A stretch of DNA of 64,000 nt from the NCBI GenBank assembly GCA_049516595.1, contig JBEKSY010000012.1, forward strand, positions 1 to 64,000. The letters run 5' to 3'. A model generated the notes under the pieces. The model saw nothing but the letters and a program-made list of their open reading frames with translations. It made no database searches and was not told the origin of the DNA. The translations under genes and the position numbers were made by a program. Below are positions 1-8,379 of this stretch, in pieces. The number at the start of each line of letters is the position of its first letter. Position 1 is the first letter of the stretch. Source of the stretch: JBEKHT01 sp049516595. Its GTDB lineage: Bacteria; Chloroflexota; Anaerolineae; Anaerolineales; RBG-16-64-43.

Positions 1-975
1 GCGGGTTGGGTCCTCATTCCCAGGCTGGACGCCGACGGGGTAGACAGATGACGGATCACCCCCTCGTCTGTTCTACCCCGTCAGTCGTCCTATGTCCACT
101 GTACAGTAACGGGTGCGGGTTCCGGGGCTGACGGACCGGAAGGGGGTCTGTTTTGGGCCGAAGTTCCCGGGTCCTGGAGGAGGGCTTAGGGCGGATCCTG
201 GCTCGCTTCCCTTTCCCCCTCTTGGAAATCCACCCGGACAACGGCGGAGAGCCGCCCCTAGGCCTGGCCCAGCGGGGCGGGCTGGCGCTCCGCGATGGGA
301 TTCAACCCCAGACTTCTACTCTGAGCGCCGCTCTGGGACTTCCTCGACCCGCTCATGGCTCTTCCCTCTGCCTCGGCCGAAGTCAGCCAGTACGTCTACC
401 GCACCCTGTTTCAACCCGCCCATCCGCAGAAATGAGAGCCTATCCCGGTACCATGATCTCTTGTTAGAACCATCGCCTCTCGCAAACATGATCCAATGGG
501 TTGACACGGGCCCGAGTTCTCTCCATCCGGGAGAGACCGGGCGGGAATGCACGGCCTCCTAGGCAAGATCAGGAGGAGTGCGACCTTGGTTCGTCAGGGT
601 GCGGATTGCGCACCGGGTCGTGCAGGGTCCCTCGACTCCAGCTGCGATGAGAGGCGGACCGCGGATGGTAGACTCGGTGCTTGGCGGCGAAGTGCCGATC
701 GCTAGCCCGAGAGGGCGCGCCCTGCATGGCGGGTTCCCGAATAGACGAAGACATGCTGCTTCTGCTCGCTTGACCTCATGGGGCATAGGAAGTCAGGGTC
801 GAGCGGCATCATCCGATCTCGGACAGAATGCCGAGCTGATCCCAATGCCATCGCGAACCAAGCCGGATTACACGATCCTTGGGCCTCTGCCGCCTGCCTG
901 AGACCTTCTCCACGCCATTCTGTTCCATGCCCTCGGGCAGGCCGCAAATCAGGGGATCTGGAGACTTTGAGCGCA
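1..975. other. Long stretch with no recognisable gene
   Basis: No frame here gives a protein I recognise, and the open frames on both strands are short, Arg/Pro-rich and look like GC-driven artefacts. An imperfect inverted repeat lies near the left edge (listed separately). A TTGACA hexamer at 501-506 lacks a credible -10 partner. The stretch upstream of hemW may hold decayed DNA or a gene type too divergent to see by eye. No tRNA fold, riboswitch core or repeat array was recognised. Confidence 0.5.
34..82. repeat. Imperfect inverted repeat
   Basis: Arms at 34-44 (GACGGGGTAGA) and 72-82 (TCTACCCCGTC) are perfectly complementary over 11 bp. Pairing continues inward with one bulged base and one mismatch (CAGATGA against TCGTCTG). 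The loop is about 12 nt. There is no T-run beside it, so it is not a standard terminator. It may be the end of a structured RNA or of an element that starts outside the window. Confidence 0.5.
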
Positions 976-2229
976 ATGGACACGCCTGAAGGAAGCCGAG
1001 CCAGGTTCGCGAGCCTGCCCCAAGGGCCGGGCGACCAGGCAAAACCCGTCTACAGCGTGTACCTGCACATTCCATTTTGCCGGCATCGGTGTGGGTACTG
1101 TGATTTCAATACCTACCAAGGCATGCAGGACCTGATCCCGGCTTACACGCAAGCCCTCCGGCAGGAGATTGGTCTAGTGGGAGACGGGGGGAGCCGTCCG
1201 CAGGTGATCACGGTCTTCTTCGGCGGCGGCACCCCATCGCTGCTCCCTTTGCCGAGCCTGAGGGAACTGTTAGATGCCCTGCGCACCTCCTTTGTCCTGG
1301 AGTCGCAGGTGGAAGTTACCTTGGAGGCGAATCCAGGCACCGTCACCGCAGAATACCTTTCGGGTCTACGCGGAATGGGGGTCAACCGTCTCAGCTTCGG
1401 GATGCAATCGGCTCAGCCCCAGGAGCTGGAGCTCCTGGAACGAGAGCACACCCATCAGGACACGATCCGTTCGATCGGATGGGCCCGCCGGGCCGGATTT
1501 GAGAACATCAACTTGGACTTGATCTACGGGCTTCCGCGCCAGTCGCTGTCCCTGTGGCAGGAGACTCTCAGAAGCGCGCTCGAGCTGCAGCCAGACCACC
1601 TCTCGCTTTACGCCCTAACCCTGGAGCACGGAACTCCTTTGTGCCGGTCCGTGCTCCAAGGGAAGCACCCTTGGCCTGATGATGATCAGGCCGCAGACAT
1701 GTACGGCTGGGCTTCGGAGGCCTTGGACGCCGCAGGATTCGCCCAGTACGAAATCTCGAACTGGGCCAGGGAAGGTCATCCGCAGGACAGCTCGCCGGCC
1801 CTGGCCTGCCGGCACAACCTTCAATACTGGAGGAATCTCCCCTACCTGGGGCTGGGCGCTGGAGCTCACGGCTTTTCCGCCGGAGTTCGCTATTCCGATG
1901 TCCTGACCCCCCGCAATTACATCCGTCGAATGCGGGAGGGGGGCCGGCGCGGATTCCCACTTTCCCCCGCGGCAGCGCGTTCGGAAAAAATCGACCGAAA
2001 CGAGGAGATGCGTCAGACCATGTGGTTAGGCTTGAGGCTGACGCGGGAGGGTGTGCTTGACTCAGCGTTCGCGGCCCGGTTTGGTTTCTCCTGTTTCGAG
2101 ATCTTCGGGCATGAAATCGAATCCCTCGTCGAGGACGGCCTGCTGGAATGGGAAGGGTTCGAGAAGAGAATCAGGTTGACCCCCAGGGGGAGGTTGCTCG
2201 GCAATCGCGTTTTCGTGGAATTCGTGTAG
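976..2229 (+). CDS. hemW: Radical SAM heme chaperone HemW
   Basis: HemW is a radical SAM protein related to oxygen-independent coproporphyrinogen III oxidase (HemN). It binds heme and is thought to insert it into respiratory enzymes rather than oxidise coproporphyrinogen. The 417-residue product has the 4Fe-4S motif CxxxCxxC at Cys35, Cys39 and Cys42, inside HIPFCRHRCGYCDF. A GGGTPS segment typical of SAM binding follows about 35 residues later. The C-terminal third (LGLRLTREGV and the winged-helix-like tail) matches the HemN C-terminal region. The ATG at 976 was chosen because the upstream in-frame extension is Arg/Pro-rich and unlike the family; even so about 24 residues precede the conserved core. 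It stands alone and converges on the prenyl synthase gene. Assignment as HemW rather than HemN rests on the Cys spacing and length. Confidence 0.9.
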   Translation: MDTPEGSRARFASLPQGPGDQAKPVYSVYLHIPFCRHRCGYCDFNTYQGMQDLIPAYTQALRQEIGLVGDGGSRPQVITVFFGGGTPSLLPLPSLRELLDALRTSFVLESQVEVTLEANPGTVTAEYLSGLRGMGVNRLSFGMQSAQPQELELLEREHTHQDTIRSIGWARRAGFENINLDLIYGLPRQSLSLWQETLRSALELQPDHLSLYALTLEHGTPLCRSVLQGKHPWPDDDQAADMYGWASEALDAAGFAQYEISNWAREGHPQDSSPALACRHNLQYWRNLPYLGLGAGAHGFSAGVRYSDVLTPRNYIRRMREGGRRGFPLSPAAARSEKIDRNEEMRQTMWLGLRLTREGVLDSAFAARFGFSCFEIFGHEIESLVEDGLLEWEGFEKRIRLTPRGRLLGNRVFVEFV

Positions 2230-2275
2230 CCACGCGAGGGATTATCGAGCGATCCCGGCGAGCGGCTTGGGGGTG

Positions 2276-3292
2276 CTAGCGCACCCGGGTGAGAAGGGAC
2301 CCTGTGAGCTCTTCCAGGGCCTGCTTGTACTCTTCGGCCAGGGGAACCTGCTCAAGGGCCACAAAGGCTCGGTGGGTCAGCGCGTCGCCTTGAGAGACAG
2401 CAAACTCGCGCGCGCCCGCCCGTTCGAGCGCCTGCAGCAGGCCCTCGACTTGCCCGGAGGAGGATCGGGCGGCGAACAGCTCGCGAAACTCACTGGAATT
2501 CTCCAGCCCGAATACCACGGGTAGGCTCTTCTTGCGGCTGGTGAGATCGTCGCTGGCCGATTTTCCTGTGACGCGCGGATCCCCCCAAAGGCCGAGCCAG
2601 TCATCTCGCGCCTGAAAGGCCAACCCGACCAGCCTGCCGAACTCCCCCAATTGCTCAAGGCGCTTTGGGTCACTTCTTCCCGCCAGCGCCCCCAGAAGGC
2701 AGGCCGCCTTGAGCAGTGCAGCGGTCTTGGCTTCGACCATCTCCCAGTAGCGATCGAGCGAGAAGGCAGCCAGGTTCTCAGAAGCCAAGTCGATGTATTG
2801 GCCTTGAGTAAGGTGGACGCATGCTTCCAGGAGGACCTTCGCGGAAGCCGAGGCGAGAGAGGGATCCAGCCCCTGGGACGGCGGAGGTTTCAGCGTGCAG
2901 AGCAGAGCCAAGGCGAGAAGGGTATCACCGGCATTGATCCCCTGAGCCGTTCCCCAAAGCTTCCAGACGGTCGGGCGGCCGCGCCTCATCGCACCTTGAT
3001 CTTGAATGTCATCATGAATCAATGAGAAATTGTGGACCAGTTCGATGGCCGCGGCGGAATGGAGCGCAGGATGCCAATCTCCGCAGACGCCCCCACAGCA
3101 CAACAGGGTGAGCACCGGACGAATGCGCTTTCCTCCGGCTTCGGGGCGCGCGCCTTCGCCGGTCCAGCCCATGTGAAAGGTGAGGATCTCATACAAGCCT
3201 TGGGCGGACCCGCTCTCGGGATGCGCCACAACCCGGCGCAAGGTTTCCTCGAGTTCGGTGAGCACGGTTTGGACGAGTTCGGTGGAGCTCAT
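2276..3292 (-). CDS. Polyprenyl diphosphate synthase (FPP/GGPP synthase family)
   Basis: This trans-isoprenyl diphosphate synthase (338 aa) condenses IPP with an allylic diphosphate, giving farnesyl-, geranylgeranyl- or longer products for quinones, carotenoids or undecaprenyl precursors. The first Asp-rich motif DDIQD is at residues 94-98 within LIHDDIQDQ. The GGKRIRP substrate-binding segment lies near residue 53. The second Asp-rich region reads ARDDWLG, so the usual last Asp is Gly. The start ATG at 3292 overlaps the fni stop by 4 bp (ATGA), so the two genes form a translationally coupled isoprenoid pair. Product chain length cannot be decided by eye. Confidence 0.9.
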   Translation of the reverse strand: MSSTELVQTVLTELEETLRRVVAHPESGSAQGLYEILTFHMGWTGEGARPEAGGKRIRPVLTLLCCGGVCGDWHPALHSAAAIELVHNFSLIHDDIQDQGAMRRGRPTVWKLWGTAQGINAGDTLLALALLCTLKPPPSQGLDPSLASASAKVLLEACVHLTQGQYIDLASENLAAFSLDRYWEMVEAKTAALLKAACLLGALAGRSDPKRLEQLGEFGRLVGLAFQARDDWLGLWGDPRVTGKSASDDLTSRKKSLPVVFGLENSSEFRELFAARSSSGQVEGLLQALERAGAREFAVSQGDALTHRAFVALEQVPLAEEYKQALEELTGSLLTRVR

Positions 3293-4317
3293 GGGGCCTG
3301 GAGAGGAGTGGCTTGGAGGCTGGGGATGTCCGCGGCGCCCACTGCGAACATCACGATTCTCAGCTCCTGCTCGACGAGTTGGGCCGCCTCGACCACGGCC
3401 TCGACCGAGTGAGAGGCCGCCTGGAGAAACGGGCGGGCCGCGCCGACCAGAGTGGCCCCCAGGGCGATGCACTTGGCGACGTCCACGCCATCGCGGATGC
3501 CCCCGGAAGCGACGAGCGGTAAGTGCGGTAATTCTGCGTGGCACTGTCGCAGCGCCTCTGCGGTGGGGATCCCCCAATTGACGAAAGCGGCCGCCAAGCG
3601 CGCTGCCTGGGTGGAGCGTGCCCGGTGCATCTCAACTTGCGACCAAGAAGTCCCGCCGGCTCCGGCCACATCGATGCCTGCGACCCCTGCATTGGCGAGC
3701 CAGAGGGCGACCTTAGCCGAGATCCCCCAGCCGACTTCCTTGACGATCACGGGCACGAGGAGGGAACGACAGACCGCCTCGATTCGGGAGAGGAGATTGG
3801 AAAAATCACTATCCCCTTCGGGCTGCAACGCCTCCTGCAGAGGGTTGAGATGAAGGACGAGGGCATTCGCGTTCACCATCTCGACGGCGCGGCGACACTC
3901 GTCCGGCCCACAGCCGTAGTTGAGTTGAACGGCACCGAGGTTGGCCAGCAGGAATACGTCGGGAGCCAGGTCCCGCACCTGAAAGGTATCCTGGAGTGCT
4001 GAGTCTTCAAGGGCGGCCCGCTGGGAACCCAATCCCATCGCAATCCCGAGAGCCTGTGCCGCTTCTGCCAGAGTCCGGTTGATGCGGCGAGCTTTCTCAG
4101 TCCCCCCAGTCATGGAAGAGATGAGCAGAGGCGCCTCCAGGGCGTGGCCGAGGAACCTCGCGCGGGTGGTGACTTGTTCCAAACTCAGCTCCGGCAGGGC
4201 TTGATGGAGAAAGCGGTACCGTTCCAGGCCGTTGCTGAGCCCCGATTGGACGTCCTCTTCCAGGTTGATGCGGATGTGGTCGGCCTTGCGGGATGAGGTG
4301 GGCGCAACTTCCGACAT
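3289..4317 (-). CDS. fni: Type 2 isopentenyl-diphosphate delta-isomerase
   Basis: Fni is the FMN- and NAD(P)H-dependent IPP isomerase that interconverts IPP and DMAPP, unrelated in sequence to type 1 Idi. The 342-residue product begins with the RKADHIRINLEED segment characteristic of the family. It then shows the TIM-barrel features: LLISSMTGG near residue 65, GLGSQRAAL near 95, VIVKEVGWGIS near 192 and ASGGIRDGVDVAK near 272, the last contributing to the FMN phosphate site. The gene is first in a two-gene operon with the prenyl synthase and reads from a TTGACA-17-TACCAT promoter. Having the DMAPP-supplying enzyme beside the DMAPP-consuming synthase makes biochemical sense. Confidence 0.95.
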   Translation of the reverse strand: MSEVAPTSSRKADHIRINLEEDVQSGLSNGLERYRFLHQALPELSLEQVTTRARFLGHALEAPLLISSMTGGTEKARRINRTLAEAAQALGIAMGLGSQRAALEDSALQDTFQVRDLAPDVFLLANLGAVQLNYGCGPDECRRAVEMVNANALVLHLNPLQEALQPEGDSDFSNLLSRIEAVCRSLLVPVIVKEVGWGISAKVALWLANAGVAGIDVAGAGGTSWSQVEMHRARSTQAARLAAAFVNWGIPTAEALRQCHAELPHLPLVASGGIRDGVDVAKCIALGATLVGAARPFLQAASHSVEAVVEAAQLVEQELRIVMFAVGAADIPSLQATPLQAP

Positions 4318-4350
4318 GAGGAGGTGTTCCCCTATTGGCAGGTACGCAGC

Positions 4351-4379
4351 ATGGTACCAGCCCGATGGGCATGTGTCAA
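4351..4379 (-). promoter_or_regulatory. Promoter for fni operon
   Basis: On the minus strand the -35 is TTGACA (4374-4379), a 17-bp spacer follows, and the -10 is TACCAT (4351-4356). Transcription would start about 25-30 bp before the fni ATG. It is back to back with the acpP promoter, leaving only 19 bp between the two -35 hexamers. Confidence 0.7.
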
Positions 4380-4398
4380 CAGCGAAGGGGGGTGCGCC

Positions 4399-4427
4399 TT
4401 GACCCAGAGGGCATTGGCCAGTACAAT
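4399..4427 (+). promoter_or_regulatory. Promoter for acpP
   Basis: The -35 is TTGACC (4399-4404), the spacer is 17 bp and the -10 is TACAAT (4422-4427). A leader of roughly 90 nt separates the expected start site from the acpP ATG at 4527. Confidence 0.7.
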
Positions 4428-4526
4428 ACCGCCCGGCCCACGTTTGGGCGCGCCGCGCGATTGCATGAGGCCCGTCGACAGCTCACTGGGGCTGGCCGAA
4501 TAGAGACCCAAGGGAGGGAATGTTTC

Positions 4527-4772
4527 ATGTCAGCCACGACCTTCGACAGCGTGCGAGACATTATTGTGGAGTTGTTGGGTGTGGATGCCTCGAAGGTTAT
4601 TGAAAGCGCTCGGTTCCGTGAGGATCTGGGGGCGGATTCCCTCGACCTGGTTGAGCTGATTATGGCGTTCGAGGAGAAATTCGGGACGGAAATATCCGAC
4701 GAGGATGCTCAGAGCATCACTACGGTCGGTGAAGCTGTGAAGTATATTGAGGCCAGGAAGGCCAAGGCTTAG
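4527..4772 (+). CDS. acpP: Acyl carrier protein
   Basis: This 81-residue acidic protein carries growing acyl chains in type II fatty acid synthesis. Ser38 in the DSLD motif is the 4'-phosphopantetheine attachment site, and helix III ends in the usual TVGEAVKYIEA segment. The ATG at 4527 follows a purine-rich AGGGAGGG at 4511-4518. It is transcribed alone between its own promoter and an intrinsic terminator. CoaD, which makes the precursor of its prosthetic group, and the FakA/FakB fatty acid kinase genes lie 14-20 kb away in the same window. Confidence 0.95.
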   Translation: MSATTFDSVRDIIVELLGVDASKVIESARFREDLGADSLDLVELIMAFEEKFGTEISDEDAQSITTVGEAVKYIEARKAKA

Positions 4773-4846
4773 GGCCGGGGGCCTTTTGAGGGGCGAAGCG
4801 CCATCCGGTTCCGAACCCCCTTTCTCTTAGACCTGAAGCGGCGCGG

Positions 4847-4886
4847 GCCGGGGAGGCAAGAAAATCCCCGGTCTGCTTTTTTTTTT
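4847..4886 (+). terminator. Intrinsic terminator of acpP
   Basis: A 7-bp perfect stem CCGGGGA (4848-4854) / TCCCCGG (4865-4871), extendable by a G-T pair, has a 10-nt loop. It is followed after 5 nt by ten consecutive T residues (4877-4886). Minus-strand transcription of the thyX-like gene ends just beyond, so the T-run serves acpP only. Confidence 0.85.
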
Positions 4887-4920
4887 GTTGCCTCCGGCCG
4901 GTGGCCGGTTGGCCGCAGCC

Positions 4921-6354
4921 CTATCCCCGTTGGCCAAAGTAGTTGGTCTCAATCTCCTGCCAGGATGGGCGCCCCGCCAACCGCATGTAGGCCGAGAGCA
5001 GGGGATGCACCTGTCGGATCTGATCGGCCATTTGCAGCGCGATCTGGCGAACGGCGAAGTGAGCATTTTCCCCGGAACGCAGTTCGCAGAAGTGGAACGC
5101 CTCCCGCAAGTTGAGCGTCAGGATCACCCGTCGGCGGAAGGCATTTGGGATCACATAGGAGGCGGCCCTCCCATCCAGCTGGGCGAGATCCCCGTAGGCT
5201 TGGGCGGCGCGATCCATCGCCTCTCGGTAGCGGCCGAGGACTCCCGCTTCCTCGAACCAGAGAGGAGTGACATATCCAAGATCGCTGGTGAGCGGCGCAG
5301 GAGTCTGAGTCATCATTCGGTGACGCTTGACTTCGAAATAGGCACCCTGATCGAGGACGGCCTCGAACAGGTAGGAGAGATGCTCCAGCTCGCGAGCCGG
5401 CACATCCCGCGGGCTCATGGAGCCAAGAAGTGCCGAGGCCAGCTCGCTCCGTTTGGCCGGAGGCATGGCGGCAATCTCCGCCAATGCCTGCCGGTAGGGG
5501 ATCCCCGAGGAACGAACCCAGGCGGCCGCCAGAACACGGGCCTCCGCGTCCGGGTCGTATTGGATGAGACGAGCCGAGCCGGCCAAGGGAAGAACCTCCG
5601 AGGGTGCGCGGTTCAGGGGGCGCCCCTCGACCTCCGCGGCTAACCGGTGAAGATAAGGGGAGGCCTCGGAGTACTTGAGCAGGGTGGGTGTCTCCTGCTT
5701 GGCTGCTTCCCGGATTTCCGTCCCGATTTCGCGGACCTCGACCAGAGGGTGCGACAGCATCTTGCGCAGAGCGTGTTCGAGGGCCCGTGCGTTAATGGTT
5801 ACCCCGACATTGGCCAGGCAAGCCGCGGGCAGCAGATAGCGGCACACGTCGACGTAGCGCGAACGAATCCGCCCATCCCATTTCGCCTCGCTTTCACCTT
5901 CTTGGCGCGGAAACCGTTCGCGTGCCAGGGCGGCCGTGGCTTGCAGGGAAGCTTGGTATGTGTCCAGCAGGAGGTCGCAGACGGCGCGATACTCTCCCTC
6001 GAGGCGCGACCCTTTGAATTCGGTTGGCAGGTGATAGGCCCCCGGGGACCACTTCTGATACCGCGTGCTTTTCTCCGTGTATGAAGCCAGCCGGTTGGAC
6101 TCAAGACACTCAATCGCTAATCGCGAAATGTTCTCCAGGGCAATGTGGAGGACGGCATGCTCTGCGACAGAGGCATGTCCAAAACCAACCACCCAGCGCT
6201 CGTGGAATCTCGTGCTGTCCTCCTCGCTGAGTGCTGCAGCGATGTCGGAGAAGGATTGGGGGGAGCGCGAGGTTTTTGCAAATGCGACCGCGATCGTTTC
6301 CGGGCTGAGACGGCGCGGGCTGAGAAGGTAGATGCGTCGCAGCGGGCTAATCAT
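4921..6354 (-). CDS. Tandem-domain ThyX-like protein (flavin-dependent thymidylate synthase family)
   Basis: ThyX methylates dUMP using methylenetetrahydrofolate, FAD and NAD(P)H; classic enzymes are 220-260 aa. This protein is 477 aa and contains two ThyX-like halves. The first half has ESNRLASYTEKSTRY, a degenerate form of the RHRxxSxNExSxRY signature, followed by a TINARALEHAL segment. The second half has KRHRMMTQTPAPLTSDLGY, which keeps RHR but loses the S-NE part, followed by TLNLREAFHFCELR. Neither half has the full signature. The ATG at 6354 follows AAGGAC. It lies 37 bp downstream of ribF, whose product makes FAD, the expected cofactor. Whether it still makes dTMP is open; a nucleotide-binding or moonlighting role is an alternative. 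Confidence 0.75.
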   Translation of the reverse strand: MISPLRRIYLLSPRRLSPETIAVAFAKTSRSPQSFSDIAAALSEEDSTRFHERWVVGFGHASVAEHAVLHIALENISRLAIECLESNRLASYTEKSTRYQKWSPGAYHLPTEFKGSRLEGEYRAVCDLLLDTYQASLQATAALARERFPRQEGESEAKWDGRIRSRYVDVCRYLLPAACLANVGVTINARALEHALRKMLSHPLVEVREIGTEIREAAKQETPTLLKYSEASPYLHRLAAEVEGRPLNRAPSEVLPLAGSARLIQYDPDAEARVLAAAWVRSSGIPYRQALAEIAAMPPAKRSELASALLGSMSPRDVPARELEHLSYLFEAVLDQGAYFEVKRHRMMTQTPAPLTSDLGYVTPLWFEEAGVLGRYREAMDRAAQAYGDLAQLDGRAASYVIPNAFRRRVILTLNLREAFHFCELRSGENAHFAVRQIALQMADQIRQVHPLLSAYMRLAGRPSWQEIETNYFGQRG

Positions 6355-6391
6355 GTCCTTCTTTCTTGGAGGGGAGCCCCCATAGGTGGGC

Positions 6392-7339
6392 TTAGCTGGG
6401 GTCAGGGTCCGCCGAAGACGACTCGCGCAGGCGGCTCCGGGCGATCTCAATGTCCCTTTGGATCTGGTCCAGTAATTCCTTCGGGCCGGGGAACTTCTGC
6501 TCGTCCCGGACGCGGGCGATGAAGTCGAGGCGCAGCTCCTTGCTGTACAGATCCGACTGGAAGTTGAGCAGGTGGGCCTCAATAGTCAGTTTGGGAGTCT
6601 CTTCAAAGGTGGGGCGGATTCCGATGTTGGTCACGCCGGGCTTCCTCTGGCCTTCCACCCACACCCACGTGGCGTATACCCCCCGGGCTGGAATGGCCCG
6701 TTCTTCCCACACCTCCAGGTTGGCGGTCGGGATTCCCAGCGTGACCCCGCGGTGCGCTCCTCGCGTGACCTTGCCCGTCAGACGGTAGGCTCGGCCCAGG
6801 CATGCCGCGGCCGAAGCCACGTCTCCCTGCGAGAGATACCGGCGGATGCGCGTCGATGAGATCACCTCCGCGCCAAATTCTAGCGGCTCGACCGTATGCA
6901 CTTGAAACCCGACCTGGGCCCCGTATTGCCTCAAAAATTCGAGGTTCCCCTCTCGGTTGTGGCCGAGGGCAAAATCCGGTCCTGCCCAGAGGGAGCGCAA
7001 TCCGAAATGGCGGATGAGACGATCAAGGAATTCAGCGGCCCGAACTCTGGACAACTCGAGGGTGAAGGGCTGAAGGACGACGCCATCGACCCCCAGCTCC
7101 CTGAGCAACTCGGCTCTTTCCTCGGGTGCGGTGAGGTAGCCGGGCGAGGAGCGCCTTCCCAATACGACCGAGGGATGAGGGTGGAAGGTGAGGGCGACAG
7201 CCTGGGCTCCGTTCTCGTGAGCCTCGGCAACCATCGCCTTCAGAAGGCGTTGGTGCCCTCGATGAACGCCGTCAAATGAACCCACCGCCAGATGGGCCCC
7301 GCGGATTTGGACTTCCTCAATGCTGTGGTAAGGCTGCAT
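6392..7339 (-). CDS. ribF: Bifunctional riboflavin kinase / FAD synthetase
   Basis: RibF phosphorylates riboflavin to FMN and then adenylylates it to FAD. The 315-residue protein shows the nucleotidyltransferase domain first: GSFDGVHRGHQ near residue 20 (the HxGH-type ATP motif), FHPHPSVVLG near 53, and SSTRIRRYLSQGD near 160. The riboflavin kinase domain follows, with RLTGKVTRGAHRGVTLGIPTANL near 187 including the conserved GIPTAN loop. It starts 6 bp after truB and sits in the nusA-infB-rbfA-truB-ribF order found in many bacteria. Downstream is the flavin-dependent thyX-like gene. Confidence 0.95.
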   Translation of the reverse strand: MQPYHSIEEVQIRGAHLAVGSFDGVHRGHQRLLKAMVAEAHENGAQAVALTFHPHPSVVLGRRSSPGYLTAPEERAELLRELGVDGVVLQPFTLELSRVRAAEFLDRLIRHFGLRSLWAGPDFALGHNREGNLEFLRQYGAQVGFQVHTVEPLEFGAEVISSTRIRRYLSQGDVASAAACLGRAYRLTGKVTRGAHRGVTLGIPTANLEVWEERAIPARGVYATWVWVEGQRKPGVTNIGIRPTFEETPKLTIEAHLLNFQSDLYSKELRLDFIARVRDEQKFPGPKELLDQIQRDIEIARSRLRESSSADPDPS

Positions 7340-7345
7340 CCCGCC

Positions 7346-8230
7346 TCAGAGGTCCATGAACACTTTTCTTGGCTGCCAGGCCTGGGACCGGGGGTCCCCC
7401 TCCAAGATCGCAACCAGTTCCCCGCCCGGGCCGACGCCCATCGCCCGGCCGGTGGCCTCGGTTCCCCCAGGGACCGAGATGCCCCGACGGAGCGCGTCGA
7501 CGAGTTCGGCGGAAAGGTCAACCCGTGTCCATCCCTCCAGAACCGCAGTGGCCGGAAGTGTCACCTCCTGCCAGGCGCCCTCGGCAAATCGGCTTTGCAA
7601 TTCGCTCAAGGGGATCGCCTGCTCGACCCGGAAGGGGCCGAGTCTCAGCCTGCGAAGAGCCATGAGATGTGCGTGGGAGTGAAGCCTTTCTCCGATGTCT
7701 CGCGCCAAGGCGCGCAGGTATGTTCCCCGCGAACATCGCACTTGGATCGTTGCCTCCGGGCTGGACCACTCGCGCAGTTCAATGCTATAGATTTGGACCT
7801 TGCGCGGTTTGAGTTCCACCGGTTCCCCTTTTCGCGCCAGGTCATAGGCCCTTCGCCCTTCGACCTTGACCGCCGAGTAGGCGGGAGGCACCTGCAGTGT
7901 TTCTCCCCGAAAGGCCGCGAGGGCCTCGAGCAGTTGCTCCTCAGAAAAGCGGACGGGGCTTGTCCCCGTGATCTGTCCCGTAGCGTCGAGGGTCGTCGTG
8001 CTTTGGCCGAACCGAACCACCGCCTGGTATTCCTTATCGGCTTCGAGCAAGTATTCCGCCAGACGCGTGGCCCCGCCCAGGAGCACCACGAGCACTCCCG
8101 AAGCGGAGGGGTCCAAGGTCCCCGTGTGGCCGGTCTTACGAAGTCCTGTTCCGCGGCGCACGACATTGACCACATCGTGCGAGGTCGGGCCGATTGGTTT
8201 GTCAATCACCAGTAGGGCCGGGCGTACCAA
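7346..8230 (-). CDS. truB: tRNA pseudouridine(55) synthase
   Basis: TruB converts U55 in the T-loop of tRNAs to pseudouridine. The protein has the N-terminal LLVIDKPIGPTSHDVV segment, followed by the catalytic GHTGTLDPSASGVL motif whose Asp is the nucleophile. A YQAVVRFGQSTTTLDATG segment and a CSRGTYLRALARDIG motif follow. I chose the TTG at 8230 because GGGAGG sits 6 nt upstream and it gives the usual family N-terminus (294 aa). A TTG at 8257 would add nine residues without a properly spaced ribosome site. The gene is 6 bp from ribF and follows nrnA after about 150 bp. Confidence 0.93.
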   Translation of the reverse strand: MVRPALLVIDKPIGPTSHDVVNVVRRGTGLRKTGHTGTLDPSASGVLVVLLGGATRLAEYLLEADKEYQAVVRFGQSTTTLDATGQITGTSPVRFSEEQLLEALAAFRGETLQVPPAYSAVKVEGRRAYDLARKGEPVELKPRKVQIYSIELREWSSPEATIQVRCSRGTYLRALARDIGERLHSHAHLMALRRLRLGPFRVEQAIPLSELQSRFAEGAWQEVTLPATAVLEGWTRVDLSAELVDALRRGISVPGGTEATGRAMGVGPGGELVAILEGDPRSQAWQPRKVFMDL

Positions 8231-8379
8231 TTCGATCCTCCCGGGCGCCAGGATCAACCCCCCCTTGAAAACCTCCCGCCTCTGGTTCCAAAGGGGGAGA
8301 TGGCGGTCGGATCGATGCTACCCGAATCGGTGGCGTTCTGCGGAGGGTGCCGACCTGGCCTGCGCCAGCCCGTCGGCCG

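Noticed and set aside
501..506. TTGACA -35-like hexamer upstream of hemW
   Set aside because: The -10 position (CATCCG) is very poor and the distance to hemW is 470 bp.
4885..5643. 252-codon plus-strand frame opposite the ThyX-like gene
   Set aside because: Overlaps the acpP terminator and the end of a recognised gene; no conserved features.
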